Positions 9,514 through 17,714 of a stretch of 64,000 bases of DNA are shown here, one piece after another (the stretch's first letter is position 1; each line of letters starts with the position of its first letter). The DNA comes from Nocardia vermiculata NBRC 100427. GTDB taxonomy: Bacteria; Actinomycetota; Actinomycetes; Mycobacteriales; Mycobacteriaceae. Both the position numbers and the translations under genes were made by a program. Under the pieces are notes generated by a model, which saw only the letters and a list, made by a program, of their open reading frames with translations, had not been told where the DNA came from and searched no databases. Where the stretch lies: assembly GCF_001613265.1 (NCBI RefSeq), contig NZ_BDCA01000030.1:1-64000 (forward strand), written 5' to 3'.

Positions 9514-10082
9514 TGCCCAGACTCCGATACCGCTCAATTGCCGGATTCGCCGCCGCCCTGGTTGTCGCCGCCGTTGCCCTGACCGCGTGCACACAATCTG
9601 GTGACGACACCTACGGCGAGCACGACACCCACGGCACCGGCGTGCCATCCGGCGCGAGCATCGAGACACTACCGCCCCTGCCGGCCCCATGGACCGATCT
9701 CGATCGAACCAACCCCGAGGCCGTAGCGCTGGCTGCCGTACGTGCACTGTTCGATTGGCGGCCCGCCGACGGCGACACCGGGCCCGAAGACGCACTCGAT
9801 CGGGCTCGACCGCTGCTGACCCCGCGTGCCGCAGATTCCTACCGGCCCTACCCGATCCCCCGCCCGATCTGGGAATCGTGGATGAACAGCGGGGCCTCCA
9901 TCACCGCTTCCAGCGAAGTCAGCAGCGAGCAGCATCCTGCGGACACCGACACGACATGGCAACGCAAGATCTCCACCCGCATTCACGCGGTCGCCACCGG
10001 GGACCTGAGTGCAACCACGCTCGTCACAGTGACCAAACAGCCGTTATGGACCGTCACCGCGGTGACGACCCTCCCGAATTGA
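9513..10082 (+). CDS. Lipoprotein at the end of the conjugation operon
   Basis: The 189-residue protein starts at an ATG overlapping the hydrolase stop (TAATG). It has a signal peptide with lipobox VALTAC (Cys about residue 28). The rest has an NTF2-like look (a repeating Ala/Val helix, then TTLVTVTKQPLWTVTAV) similar to the lipoproteins at 1291 and 1964. It is the third lipoprotein of the operon and probably completes an extracytoplasmic assembly complex. The family is not recognised. Confidence 0.7.
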   Translation: MPRLRYRSIAGFAAALVVAAVALTACTQSGDDTYGEHDTHGTGVPSGASIETLPPLPAPWTDLDRTNPEAVALAAVRALFDWRPADGDTGPEDALDRARPLLTPRAADSYRPYPIPRPIWESWMNSGASITASSEVSSEQHPADTDTTWQRKISTRIHAVATGDLSATTLVTVTKQPLWTVTAVTTLPN

Positions 10083-10097
10083 CCAGCAGAAATGCGA

Positions 10098-10124
10098 GGC
10101 AAGCCAACGAAGTTGGCGCGGCAG
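10098..10124 (+). repeat. Dispersed hairpin repeat, copy 2
   Basis: GGCAAGCCAACGAAGTTGG plus CGCGGCAG starts 15 bases after the transfer operon. It lies 68 bases upstream of the TACCTAATCA box at 10192, the same pairing and order found (on the minus strand) upstream of repA. Confidence 0.8.
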
Positions 10125-10191
10125 ACCTTCGGCGCGTAGCGGCAACTCGCGTCGAGCAAGGCAGCCGCAGATGGAAAAACCGGGCACCGAC

Positions 10192-10211
10192 CGGCGTGTC
10201 CTACCTAATCA
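10192..10211 (-). repeat. Iteron-like box shared with the repA origin
   Basis: On the minus strand this reads TGATTAGGTAGGACACGCCG, an exact 20-base match to 19865-19884 in front of repA. A 16-base relative lies at 19943-19958. The box probably binds a replication protein such as RepA or RepB. Confidence 0.75.
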
Positions 10212-10289
10212 ATCCCATTGGAGCGACTAAGAATGATCCAGGCCAGCTGGCCTGAGTTCTTGAGGAGCACCATAACCCCATAAACGAGG

Positions 10290-10321
10290 AAAAGCCCCCC
10301 GGTTGCCGCCGGAAGGCTTTT
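10290..10321 (+). terminator. Intrinsic terminator or attenuator hairpin
   Basis: AAAAGCC and GGCTTTT form the outer stem and CCGG/CCGG-like bases the inner stem. The hairpin lies between the conjugation operon and the leader ORF at 10339, 17 bases from the leader's start codon. It could end the operon or attenuate the replication gene. Confidence 0.6.
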
Positions 10322-10338
10322 CAAGTCCCTGAAGGACC

Positions 10339-10425
10339 ATGCTTTGGATAGCGGTTCCCAGGGTAGCAAGCACACGCGTGCCGCTCAAAGCATCGCGACC
10401 GCCGTCATTGGTCACGATCGTGTGA
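10339..10425 (+). CDS. 28-residue leader peptide coupled to the split replication gene
   Basis: ATG 10339 has a strong GAAGGA site two bases upstream. The frame runs 28 codons to TGA 10423-10425, and that stop overlaps GTG 10422 of the next gene as GTGA. A strong ribosome site on a tiny frame whose stop coincides with a gene start is the classic design of leader-coupled Rep translation in plasmids. The peptide itself has no recognisable features. The terminator-like hairpin just upstream strengthens the idea of post-transcriptional control. Confidence 0.6.
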   Translation: MLWIAVPRVASTRVPLKASRPPSLVTIV

Positions 10426-10871
10426 GCACCGAGGCTGAGCTACCCATACGTGTCCCCGCGAGAGGCTGCCACACCTCCCCGCGCCGCCGGCGAACGTCGG
10501 CGCACCCGAGTGCCGCCGCGCTGTTCGTGCTGCCGCCGCTGCGGCTGACACTGCCCGAAGACGCCTACACCGGCACCGAGGACCAGCCCGCCCCGCCGTG
10601 CTGGTGGGGCCGAGAACGCTGGATCGCTCACTGCCTGGCCCTCTACGACGAGCATTACTCAGCGCTGCGCGCCGCTCAGACCGTCGAGTCAGTGAGCCGA
10701 AAGACCTTCGCCGCCTACGTCATCGCCGAATCCTCCGGCGCGGACTACGCCACCGGCCGCAACAGCCGCGTGACCGTCGGCCGCCTTCAGCGCGAGGTCT
10801 CCCGCAGCGAATCGACCATCCACCGGTGTCGCCGCCTGCTCGCACGGTTCGGATGCCGCACGGTCGTATTC
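10422..10871 (+). pseudogene. Helix-turn-helix replication-type gene, 5' part, interrupted by a Tn3 element
   Basis: From GTG 10422 the frame encodes a Pro-rich start and then a helical domain with a helix-turn-helix (VGRLQREVSRSESTIHRCRR, about residues 117-136). It stops matching itself at 10871, where the transposon's inverted repeat begins and supplies a false C-terminus (ending LKLARAAK, stop 10908-10910). Removing the transposon and one TATTC copy joins it in frame to 17715-18506, restoring one protein of about 413 residues. This looks like a plasmid replication-initiator or HTH replication protein; the family is inferred from context. Confidence 0.75.
10867..10871. repeat. Target-site duplication TATTC (left)
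   Basis: TATTC immediately precedes the left 39-base inverted repeat and is repeated exactly at 17710-17714 right after the other repeat. Five-base duplications are the hallmark of Tn3-family insertion. Confidence 0.9.
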
Positions 10872-10910
10872 GGCCCTGGAATCCTGAAGCTGGCCCGAGC
10901 CGCAAAGTAG
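10872..10910 (+). repeat. Left terminal inverted repeat of the Tn3 element
   Basis: This 39-base repeat matches 17671-17709 in reverse complement at 38 of 39 positions (T/C difference at the sixth base). Its last three bases (TAG) act as a stop codon for the interrupted host gene. Confidence 0.92.
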
Positions 10911-10930
10911 AACGCGCCGGTAACTGTTGA

Positions 10931-13891
10931 TTGGGCTTACGGTTTCGGTTCGTGCGGCGGGAGTGGTCGACTGAGGATCTGATCGGGTCGTGGACGCTGG
11001 TCGGCGACGACTGGCAGCTGGTGAAGAACAAGTCCGGGGCGACGCGGCTCGGATTCAGTGTGTTGCTGAAGTTTTTCGAGATCGAGGGCCGGTTCCCGCA
11101 GGGCCCTGATGAGCTGCCTGTGGTGGCGGTGTCGTATGTGGCCGAGCAGGTGAAGGTCGATCCCGGCCTGTTCGAGGAGTATCGGTGGTCGGGGCGGACG
11201 ATCGAGTATCACCGGGCGCAGGTCCGGGAGGTGTTCGGGTTCCGGGAGTTCTCCCGCGGCGATGAGGACAAGTTCGCGTCGTGGCTGGCTTCGGAGGTGT
11301 GTCCGGTCGAGCTGCGTGAGGAGCAGCTGCGTGAGGCGCTGCTGGTGCGGTGTCGTAGCGAGCGCATCGAGCCGCCGGGCCGGATCGACCGTGTGATCGG
11401 TTCGGCGCGGGCGAGTTTCGAGCAGCAGTTCTGCGAGCGCACCGTGGCCCGGCTGAGCGAAGCGTCTATCGACCGGCTGAACAACCTGATCGCGATCGGG
11501 GCCGCACCGCCTGTCAGCGGGCGGAATCTGTTGGCGGAGTTGAAGTCCGATCCGGGCAAGGTCAGTCTGGAGACGCTGTTGCGGGAGGTGGACAAGCTGG
11601 CGGCGGTGCGGGCGCTGGAACTGCCGGCGGATCTGTTCGCTGATGCGAGTGAGAAGCTGGTCGATGCGTGGCGGGCGCGTGCGGCACGGTCGTTCCCGTC
11701 GGATCTGCGGGAGGCCCCGGAGCTGATCCGGTTGACCCTTTTGGCGGCGTTGTGCTGGGTGCGGTCGGCAGAGATTACCGATGCCTTGGTGGATCTGCTG
11801 ATCGAGCTGGTGCACAAGGTGAACACGCGGGCGGATCGGCGGGTGGAGAAAGAGCTGACCGAGGATCTGCGGCGCGTGCGCGGCAAGGAGAACATCCTGT
11901 TCCGGCTCGCTGAGGCCGCTGTCGATCATCCCGACGATATCGTACGCGATGCCTTGTATCCGGTGGTCGGGGAGAAAACGCTGCGGGAGCTGGTGAAAGA
12001 GGCCAAGGCCAACGATCAGGTGTTTCAGGCGCGGGTGCGGACCGTGTTGCGCAGCTCGTACTCCAACCACTATCGGCGGATGCTGCCGGCGTTGCTGGCG
12101 GCGCTGGATTTCCGGTGCAACAACACCACTTACCGGCCGGTCATGGTGGCCCTCGAACTGCTGGCGCGGTATGCCAGTGTCGACGGCAAGGTCCGCTTCT
12201 ACGACATTCACGCGCTGGCCCCGTTCGATGGGGTGGTGCCCAGGGCGTGGCGCGAAGCGGTGGTCGATGAGAAGGGTCGCGTCGAGCGCATCCCGTACGA
12301 GCTGTGTGTGCTGGTCGCGTTGCGCGATGCGATCCGCCGCCGCGAGATCTACGTCGACGGCGCGGGCCGGTGGCGCAACCCCGAAGACGACCTGCCCGGC
12401 GATTTCGACACCGCCCGCGAGGTGCACTACGCCGCGATCCGCCAGCCCCTGGACCCCACGGAGTTCATCACCGGGTTGCAGCAGCGAATGAGCAAGGCTC
12501 TGGGCAGTCTCGATCAGGGCCTGGCCGAGGGCACCACCGGCGGGGTCCGGCTGACGCGGCGGCGCGGGGAACAGTGGATCAGCGTCCCGAAACTGGAAAA
12601 ACAGCCGGAGCCGGAGAATCTGGAGAAGATCAAGGCCGAGGTCACGCGCCGTTGGGGCACCCTCGATCTCCTGGATGTGGTCAAGGACGCCGATTTCCTC
12701 ACCGACTTCACCGCCGAGTTCACCTCGGTGGCCTCCCGGGAGGTCATCGACCGTGACACCCTCCGTAAGCGGCTCTTGTTGGACTTGTTCGCGCTGGGGA
12801 CGAACATGGGGATCCGGGCGATCGTGAACACCGGCGAACAGGAGGAGTCCGAAGCGGCGTTGCGGCATGTGCGCCGGCACTTCATCACCCGCGACAATCT
12901 GCGGCGCGCGACGACGAAGCTGGTGAACGCCACCTTCGCAGCACGGGATCCGCACTGGTGGGGTTCGGGCACCTCGTGCGCGTCGGATTCGAAGAAGTTC
13001 GGGTCGTGGGAGTCGAACTTCATGACCCGATATCACCAGCGCTACGGCGGGTACGGGGTGATGATCTACTGGCACGTCGAGCGCCGCAACGTGTGCATCT
13101 ACTCCCAGCTCAAATCGTGTTCGTCGTCGGAGGTGGCGGCGATGATCGAGGGATTGCTGCGGCACTGCACCGACGCGGAGATCGAAGCCAATTATGTGGA
13201 CACGCACGGTGCGTCGGTGGTCGGGTTCGCCTTTACCGAGCTGCTGGGGTTCAAGCTGCTGCCTCGGTTGAAGAACATCGGTTCGATCCGGTTGTACCGG
13301 CCCGACGACGCGGGTGTCTACGGTGAGCTGGGGCCGGTGCTGACCCGCCCGATCCGGTGGGAGTTGATCGCGCAGCAGTACGACCAGATGGTCAAGTACG
13401 CCACCGCGCTGCGGCTGGGCACTGCCGAATCGGAGTCGATCCTGCGGCGGTTCACCCGCGGCGGCCCGAAACACCCCACCTACCAGGCCCTCGAGGAGCT
13501 GGGCCGGGCGGTGCGCACAATTTTCGCCTGCGAATATTTGGCGTCGGAAGACCTGCGGCGCGAGATCAACAGTGGGTTGCAGGTGGTGGAGAACTGGAAC
13601 TCCGCCAACACGGTCGTGTTCTACGGCAAGGACTCTGCACTCACCGGCGCCGACCGCGAGCACGCCGAGGTGTCGATGCTCGCCCTGCACCTACTCCAGT
13701 CGGCGCTGGTGCACATCAATACCCTGCTGCTCCAGGCGGTGTTGGAGGATCCGCAGTTCCATGACCTGGTCGGCGACACCGAACGACGCGCGCTTTCGCC
13801 GCTGTTCTGGTCCAACATCAACCCCTACGGCCGATTCCGGCTCGACATGACTACCCGTCTGGACCTGACCCGGGACAAGGTTGCGGGATAG
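10931..13891 (+). CDS. tnpA: Tn3-family transposase
   Basis: The 986-residue product (TTG 10931, or GTG 10952 giving MRREWSTEDL) has the DUF4158-type N-terminal domain (GATRLGFSVLLKFFE near residues 37-51). The long helical middle leads to the C-terminal DDE catalytic half, with a VDTHG-type Asp near residue 755 and the closing SPLFWSNINPYG motif. It performs replicative transposition on the element's own ends. The gene begins about 20 bases inside the left repeat. Length is normal for the family and the frame is intact. Confidence 0.93.
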   Translation: MGLRFRFVRREWSTEDLIGSWTLVGDDWQLVKNKSGATRLGFSVLLKFFEIEGRFPQGPDELPVVAVSYVAEQVKVDPGLFEEYRWSGRTIEYHRAQVREVFGFREFSRGDEDKFASWLASEVCPVELREEQLREALLVRCRSERIEPPGRIDRVIGSARASFEQQFCERTVARLSEASIDRLNNLIAIGAAPPVSGRNLLAELKSDPGKVSLETLLREVDKLAAVRALELPADLFADASEKLVDAWRARAARSFPSDLREAPELIRLTLLAALCWVRSAEITDALVDLLIELVHKVNTRADRRVEKELTEDLRRVRGKENILFRLAEAAVDHPDDIVRDALYPVVGEKTLRELVKEAKANDQVFQARVRTVLRSSYSNHYRRMLPALLAALDFRCNNTTYRPVMVALELLARYASVDGKVRFYDIHALAPFDGVVPRAWREAVVDEKGRVERIPYELCVLVALRDAIRRREIYVDGAGRWRNPEDDLPGDFDTAREVHYAAIRQPLDPTEFITGLQQRMSKALGSLDQGLAEGTTGGVRLTRRRGEQWISVPKLEKQPEPENLEKIKAEVTRRWGTLDLLDVVKDADFLTDFTAEFTSVASREVIDRDTLRKRLLLDLFALGTNMGIRAIVNTGEQEESEAALRHVRRHFITRDNLRRATTKLVNATFAARDPHWWGSGTSCASDSKKFGSWESNFMTRYHQRYGGYGVMIYWHVERRNVCIYSQLKSCSSSEVAAMIEGLLRHCTDAEIEANYVDTHGASVVGFAFTELLGFKLLPRLKNIGSIRLYRPDDAGVYGELGPVLTRPIRWELIAQQYDQMVKYATALRLGTAESESILRRFTRGGPKHPTYQALEELGRAVRTIFACEYLASEDLRREINSGLQVVENWNSANTVVFYGKDSALTGADREHAEVSMLALHLLQSALVHINTLLLQAVLEDPQFHDLVGDTERRALSPLFWSNINPYGRFRLDMTTRLDLTRDKVAG

Positions 13892-13928
13892 CTCGCCGAG
13901 CCACGTGCCGAAATGGTGCGGGGTCGAG

Positions 13929-14504
13929 TCAGTGGGTGCGCACGATCAGGATGTCGCATCCGGCGTGGCGGGCCAGCCGGATCGCGGGGGTGTCGAGAAC
14001 GCGGCTGGTAGCGCGGTCGGTCCAGGTGTGTAGCGGGGGCTGGCCGATGACGATGGTGTCGGCGTGGTGAGTGGCGGCCAGCCGTAGCAGCGCGCGCAGG
14101 GCCGGTTCGGGCAGGAGGCGGGTGTAGACCTCGGGTGCGCCGTGGGCGCGGGCGCGGTCTTTCGCGAAGCGCGTGAGGGTGTCGGCGGGGGTGGTGCCAC
14201 GCAGCTGGTAGTCGTCGGGGCCGACGCGGTCGAGGTCGACGCCGAGGGTGCGGGGGTCGAGCGGGTGGTTAACGCAGGTGATCAGGAGCCGGGCTCCGCG
14301 CTGGCGGGCCAGGTCGGCGGCGCGGTCGACGACCCGGTAGCCGCCGTCACCGGTGTCGGTGTCGGCGGCGGCGATGATGGTGCGCACCCGCGGGACGGCG
14401 GGGGCGCTGCGGGTGCGGCGCTCGAGGACCGCGACCGGACGGGGGTGGAGCCGGTCGGCGAGGGTGTGCAGCCAGTGCGGTAGCGGGTTGTGGTGGGATG
14501 TCAT
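13929..14504 (-). CDS. Universal stress protein-like cargo protein
   Basis: The 191-residue protein has an alpha/beta layout with the C-terminal pattern ADTIVIGQPP followed by LARHAGCDILIVRTH. This fits the nucleotide-binding UspA fold, after an unrelated basic N-terminus of about 35 residues. The usual GX2GX9G(S/T) ATP motif is only partly recognisable. Its start overlaps the exporter stop (ATGA), so both are co-transcribed leftward. A stress role alongside the exporter is inference. Confidence 0.65.
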   Translation of the reverse strand: MTSHHNPLPHWLHTLADRLHPRPVAVLERRTRSAPAVPRVRTIIAAADTDTGDGGYRVVDRAADLARQRGARLLITCVNHPLDPRTLGVDLDRVGPDDYQLRGTTPADTLTRFAKDRARAHGAPEVYTRLLPEPALRALLRLAATHHADTIVIGQPPLHTWTDRATSRVLDTPAIRLARHAGCDILIVRTH

Positions 14505-16045
14505 GGCTGGTCTTCGGGGTGAGGGTGGTAGGAGGGGCCGGGGGCGATCAGGGCCACGACGGCGCCGGCGGCGGCGATGCCGGCCAGAGCGAGGGTGGCG
14601 CGGTGGGTGCCGTGCAGGAAGGCATCGCGGGCGAACTCGGCCAGCGGCCGGGCGACGGGCCCGGCCTTGTCCGCCACGGCGAGCGCGGCGGCCAGCGAGT
14701 CGCTCACCGGGCCGCGCGCGGGCGGGGGCAGCTGGGCCAGGGCCGGCTGGATGCGGTGGTGGTATCCAGCGGCCAGCACGCTGCCGGCGACGGCGATGCC
14801 GATCGCGGCGCCGATTTCACGGGCGGCGTCGTTGACCGCGGCGGCGATGCCGTGTTTGGCCCGCGGGGTGTCGGCGACGATGGCGGCGGTGGCCGGTGCC
14901 GCGCACAACCCGAGCCCGGCGCTCATGATCAGCACCGGGCCCAGGAGGTACAGGTAGGTGGTGTGGGTGTCGATGCGCGAGAGCAACACCAGTCCGGCGG
15001 CGATGACGCTCATGCCGGTGGCGGTCATGACTCGTAGTCCGGCTCGTTCGCACAGCCAGGGCGCGGCGAGGGAAAGCCCGACAAGCGGTCCGGCCATGGG
15101 GGCCAGCGCGAGCGCCGATTGCAGGGGGCTGTAGCCGAGGATCAACTGGAAATACTGCACGATCAGGTAGAACAGGCCGAAGGTGACCAGGAACTGCAAC
15201 GCCAGCGATACCACTCCGGCGGCGAACCCGCGCCGGGCCAGCAACCGGATCGGCAGCAGAGGGTGAGTCACCCGGGATTCCACGAACACGAACACCGCGG
15301 TCGCGGCCAGCGCGGCGGCCAGTGTGGTGAGCACCTGTGGTGAGATCCAGCCGTGTTCGGGGGCCGCGGTGAGCGCGAGCACGAACACCCCGACCGCCGC
15401 GGCCGAGGACACCGCCCCGGCGACGTCGACCGGTGGCCGGTCTCGGTCGCGGGATTCGGTGAGCGTCAGCGCGGCGAGGACCAGGACGGTGGCGGCGGCG
15501 GTGAGCGCGACGAACACCGCCCGCCACGAGAACACCTGCAACAGCAGACCGGATCCGAGCAGGCCGATCACACCGCCGGATCCGGCGACTCCGGCCCACA
15601 CCCCGACCGCGCGGCCTTGCTTGTCGGCGGGAAAGCCCGCGGTCAGGATCGACAGTGTCTGCGGCATCACCAGCGCCGCACCCACACCCGCGACCCCACG
15701 CGCGGCGATCACCCAGGCCGGGCTCTCCGCGAACAACGGAATCGCCGAGCCGGCGGCGAAGATCACCAGCCCGGACACCAGCACGATCCGGCGCCCGTAG
15801 CGGTCACCGACCGCGCCCCCGGCCAGCACCAGGCACGCCAGTGCCAGCGTGTAGGCGTCGACCACCCACGTCAGCTGCGCTTGGGTGGCGCCGGTGGACT
15901 CCGCGATCTGCGGCAGCGCCCCGTACAGGGCCGCCATCGACGCGATCACCAACCCCACCGACACACACGACACCACCAGCGTCCACCGCTGCCCACCCGA
16001 CAAGCGGGCGGGGACGGGTATCGAATCGATTTGCGGGACAGCCAC
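14501..16045 (-). CDS. DHA2-type major facilitator exporter
   Basis: The 514-residue membrane protein has about 14 helices and the MFS loop motif GDRYGRRIVLVSG near residue 80, plus the DHA2-like WVVDAYTL in helix 2. GTG 16045 is preferred because GGGAGG lies just upstream; the longer TTG 16057 would sit inside that site. It should expel cationic or lipophilic drugs or biocides using the proton gradient. A divergent tetR-family gene lies 100 bases away and probably represses it; the substrate cannot be read from sequence. Confidence 0.85.
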   Translation of the reverse strand: MAVPQIDSIPVPARLSGGQRWTLVVSCVSVGLVIASMAALYGALPQIAESTGATQAQLTWVVDAYTLALACLVLAGGAVGDRYGRRIVLVSGLVIFAAGSAIPLFAESPAWVIAARGVAGVGAALVMPQTLSILTAGFPADKQGRAVGVWAGVAGSGGVIGLLGSGLLLQVFSWRAVFVALTAAATVLVLAALTLTESRDRDRPPVDVAGAVSSAAAVGVFVLALTAAPEHGWISPQVLTTLAAALAATAVFVFVESRVTHPLLPIRLLARRGFAAGVVSLALQFLVTFGLFYLIVQYFQLILGYSPLQSALALAPMAGPLVGLSLAAPWLCERAGLRVMTATGMSVIAAGLVLLSRIDTHTTYLYLLGPVLIMSAGLGLCAAPATAAIVADTPRAKHGIAAAVNDAAREIGAAIGIAVAGSVLAAGYHHRIQPALAQLPPPARGPVSDSLAAALAVADKAGPVARPLAEFARDAFLHGTHRATLALAGIAAAGAVVALIAPGPSYHPHPEDQP

Positions 16046-16057
16046 CAAACCTCCCAA

Positions 16058-16082
16058 GAAACGCTAACGGCATTATCGTTTC
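16058..16082. promoter_or_regulatory. Candidate TetR operator between exporter and regulator
   Basis: The divergent intergenic region contains GAAACG-13 bases-CGTTTC (16058-16063 and 16077-16082), an inverted repeat of the kind bound by TetR dimers. It overlaps the sequence immediately 5' of the exporter start. Confidence 0.55.
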
Positions 16083-16144
16083 GCTGCTGTCGGTAGCGTA
16101 ACCCCACCCGCGGCGTGAACACCAGGGTTTGCCGGTCCGGCACA

Positions 16145-16807
16145 ATGAGGTCTGTGAGCTCCACCTCCGCCCTCAGCGACGACGACGCCGGTCAGCGGGT
16201 CGATCCGCGCCGGGCCCGCTCCCGCGAACGGCTTCTGGACGCCGCGACCCGGCTGCTGGCCACCGGCGGAATCCACGCGGTCACCGTGGACGCGGTCACC
16301 AAAGCCTCCAAGGTCGCCGCGACCACCCTCTACCGCAACTTCGGCAACAGCGCCGGACTACTCGCCGCCGCGTTCGAACGCCTCCTGCCCCAAGTCGAGC
16401 CACCCACCGGCACCGGCAGTCTGCGTGAGCAGCTCACCGACCTGCTCACCCGCCAAGCCACGCTCATCGACCAGACTCCCGTCCACCTCACCGCCCTGGT
16501 CTGGCTGGGCCTGGGCCCCACCGAACCGGTCGACCCCACCGAACCGGTCGACGCGGCCGACCCGGGCCGCGGTGACGGCGAACTGCACTCGCTACGCGCC
16601 CAGGTCATCGACCGCTACCGGCAACCGTTCGACCACCTGCTCACCAGCCCCGCCGCCCGCGCCGAACTCGGCGAACTGGACCCCACCTACGCCATCACCC
16701 AACTCGTCGGCCCCCTGGTCTTCACCCGCCTCACCGGCATCCACCCCATCACCCCCGCCTACTGCCGACAACTCCTCGACGACTTCCTCACCGCCCACAC
16801 CACCTGA
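16145..16807 (+). CDS. TetR-family transcriptional regulator
   Basis: The 220-residue protein has a TetR_N helix-turn-helix (RLLATGGIHAVTVDAV then ATTLYRNFGNSAGLL, about residues 35-75). A ligand-binding helical domain follows, in which the short unit PTEPVD is tandemly repeated. ATG 16145 or GTG 16154 could be the start. It is divergent from the DHA2 exporter and presumably represses it until an inducer binds. Confidence 0.85.
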   Translation: MRSVSSTSALSDDDAGQRVDPRRARSRERLLDAATRLLATGGIHAVTVDAVTKASKVAATTLYRNFGNSAGLLAAAFERLLPQVEPPTGTGSLREQLTDLLTRQATLIDQTPVHLTALVWLGLGPTEPVDPTEPVDAADPGRGDGELHSLRAQVIDRYRQPFDHLLTSPAARAELGELDPTYAITQLVGPLVFTRLTGIHPITPAYCRQLLDDFLTAHTT

Positions 16808-16856
16808 CCGGCCACCCCCAACCAGAGCGCAGCGGAGCCGCCTGGAGTGAACCGGG

Positions 16857-16974
16857 GTGTTCCGTAAGCCGATCCACCACCGGAACACCCCGGTCGCAGA
16901 ACCCAGGCCCTGGTCACGGTGTTCCGTAGAGGTGTTCCGCTAATTGTTCCGATGAACCCTCCCTATATGGAACA
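16857..16974. other. res resolution site of the Tn3 element
   Basis: Just upstream of tnpR lie paired GTGTTCC/GGAACAC arms: 16857-16888 (32 bases), 16945-16974 (30 bases) and a direct-repeat pair GTGTTCCG near 16919-16940. Three dimer-sized subsites beside the resolvase gene are the expected res layout, and the site would also serve as the tnpR operator. Confidence 0.75.
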
Positions 16975-16983
16975 CTTCGGGAC

Positions 16984-17601
16984 ATGAGCACCCCGTTCCG
17001 CGTCGGATACTGCCGCTGTTCCACCGACGAACAAGACGTCGAGATCCAAACCGAGCAACTACTCGCGCTCGGGGTGCCGCACGAGCGGATCTTCATCGAC
17101 AAAGGATTCTCCGGAACCACCCGGAAAAACCGGGCCGGGCTGGACAACGCACTCACCGCGGTCACCTCCGCCTCAGCGGCCGTCACCGACCGGCAGGTGG
17201 TGCTGACCACGACGAAATTCGACCGGTTCGCACGCAACATGGCCGAGGCCGGCGAAATCCTGACCAGCCTGCGCGAGCGCGATGTCTTGTTCGGACTCGG
17301 CAGCCAGATCTACGACTGGGCCGACCCGTTCGGCAAACTGTTCCTGCAAACCCTCGCCATGGTCGCCGAATTCGAGGCCAACCTCGGCCATCTGCGCACC
17401 CGCGAAGGCATGGCCAAGGCTCGCGCGAAGGGCCGCCTCAAAGGCAAACAGCCGAAACTTCCTCTCGCAGCACGCAAAACGATCCACCGCCGCTACCACG
17501 ACCCCGCCGACAACGCGAGCCTCGCCGACCTCGCCGAGGAATACAGCGTCGGCCGCTCCACCATCCACCGCATCATCAGCGGCCCCACACCACGGGTCTG
17601 A
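16984..17601 (+). CDS. tnpR: Serine resolvase of the Tn3 element
   Basis: The 205-residue protein begins FRVGYCRCSTDEQ, giving the catalytic Ser of the resolvase/invertase family (about residue 14). KFDRFARN and the E-helix LAMVAEFEANL follow, and it ends with a helix-turn-helix (SLADLAEEYSVGRSTIHRII). The length is typical for a small resolvase. It should resolve cointegrates at the adjacent res site. The second residue of the catalytic motif is Cys (RCST) where Val is usual, which is probably harmless. Confidence 0.9.
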   Translation: MSTPFRVGYCRCSTDEQDVEIQTEQLLALGVPHERIFIDKGFSGTTRKNRAGLDNALTAVTSASAAVTDRQVVLTTTKFDRFARNMAEAGEILTSLRERDVLFGLGSQIYDWADPFGKLFLQTLAMVAEFEANLGHLRTREGMAKARAKGRLKGKQPKLPLAARKTIHRRYHDPADNASLADLAEEYSVGRSTIHRIISGPTPRV

Positions 17602-17670
17602 TCAAGATCTCGCAGGGCCACACCGCGGGCCCACCGGACACCTCAACCTCGAACCAGCCTCTACGCGAAG

Positions 17671-17709
17671 CTACTTTGCGGCTCGGGCCAGCTTCAGGAT
17701 TCCGGGGCC
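17671..17709 (-). repeat. Right terminal inverted repeat of the Tn3 element
   Basis: This is the reverse complement of 10872-10910 with a single mismatch, followed directly by the TATTC duplication at 17710-17714. Confidence 0.92.
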
Positions 17710-17714
17710 TATTC
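17710..17714. repeat. Target-site duplication TATTC (right)
   Basis: TATTC here is the exact partner of 10867-10871 and defines the outer boundary of the Tn3 element. Confidence 0.9.

Larger units (their letters stand above)
10872..17709. mobile_element. Complete 6.84-kb Tn3-family transposon
   Basis: The element is bounded by 39-base inverted repeats (10872-10910 and 17671-17709, one mismatch) and a TATTC duplication on both sides. Inside are tnpA (rightward from the left end), a leftward universal-stress protein and DHA2 exporter, a rightward TetR regulator, a res site and the tnpR resolvase. All parts needed for replicative transposition and resolution are present, so it looks intact and recent. 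The repeats start GGCCC rather than the common GGGG of Tn3. tnpA starts beside one terminus, whereas in Tn3 itself its stop lies there. Confidence 0.92.

Noticed and set aside
9513..10910. Reading LKLARAAK as the natural end of the helix-turn-helix gene
   Set aside because: The same 13 codons occur in inverted orientation at 17671-17709, and both sites abut TATTC. They are transposon repeat, not gene.
10937..13690. A 917-codon minus-strand frame across tnpA
   Set aside because: It is the antisense shadow of the transposase. Its product is a Pro/Arg/Gln-rich sequence with no domain, as expected from GC-rich third positions.
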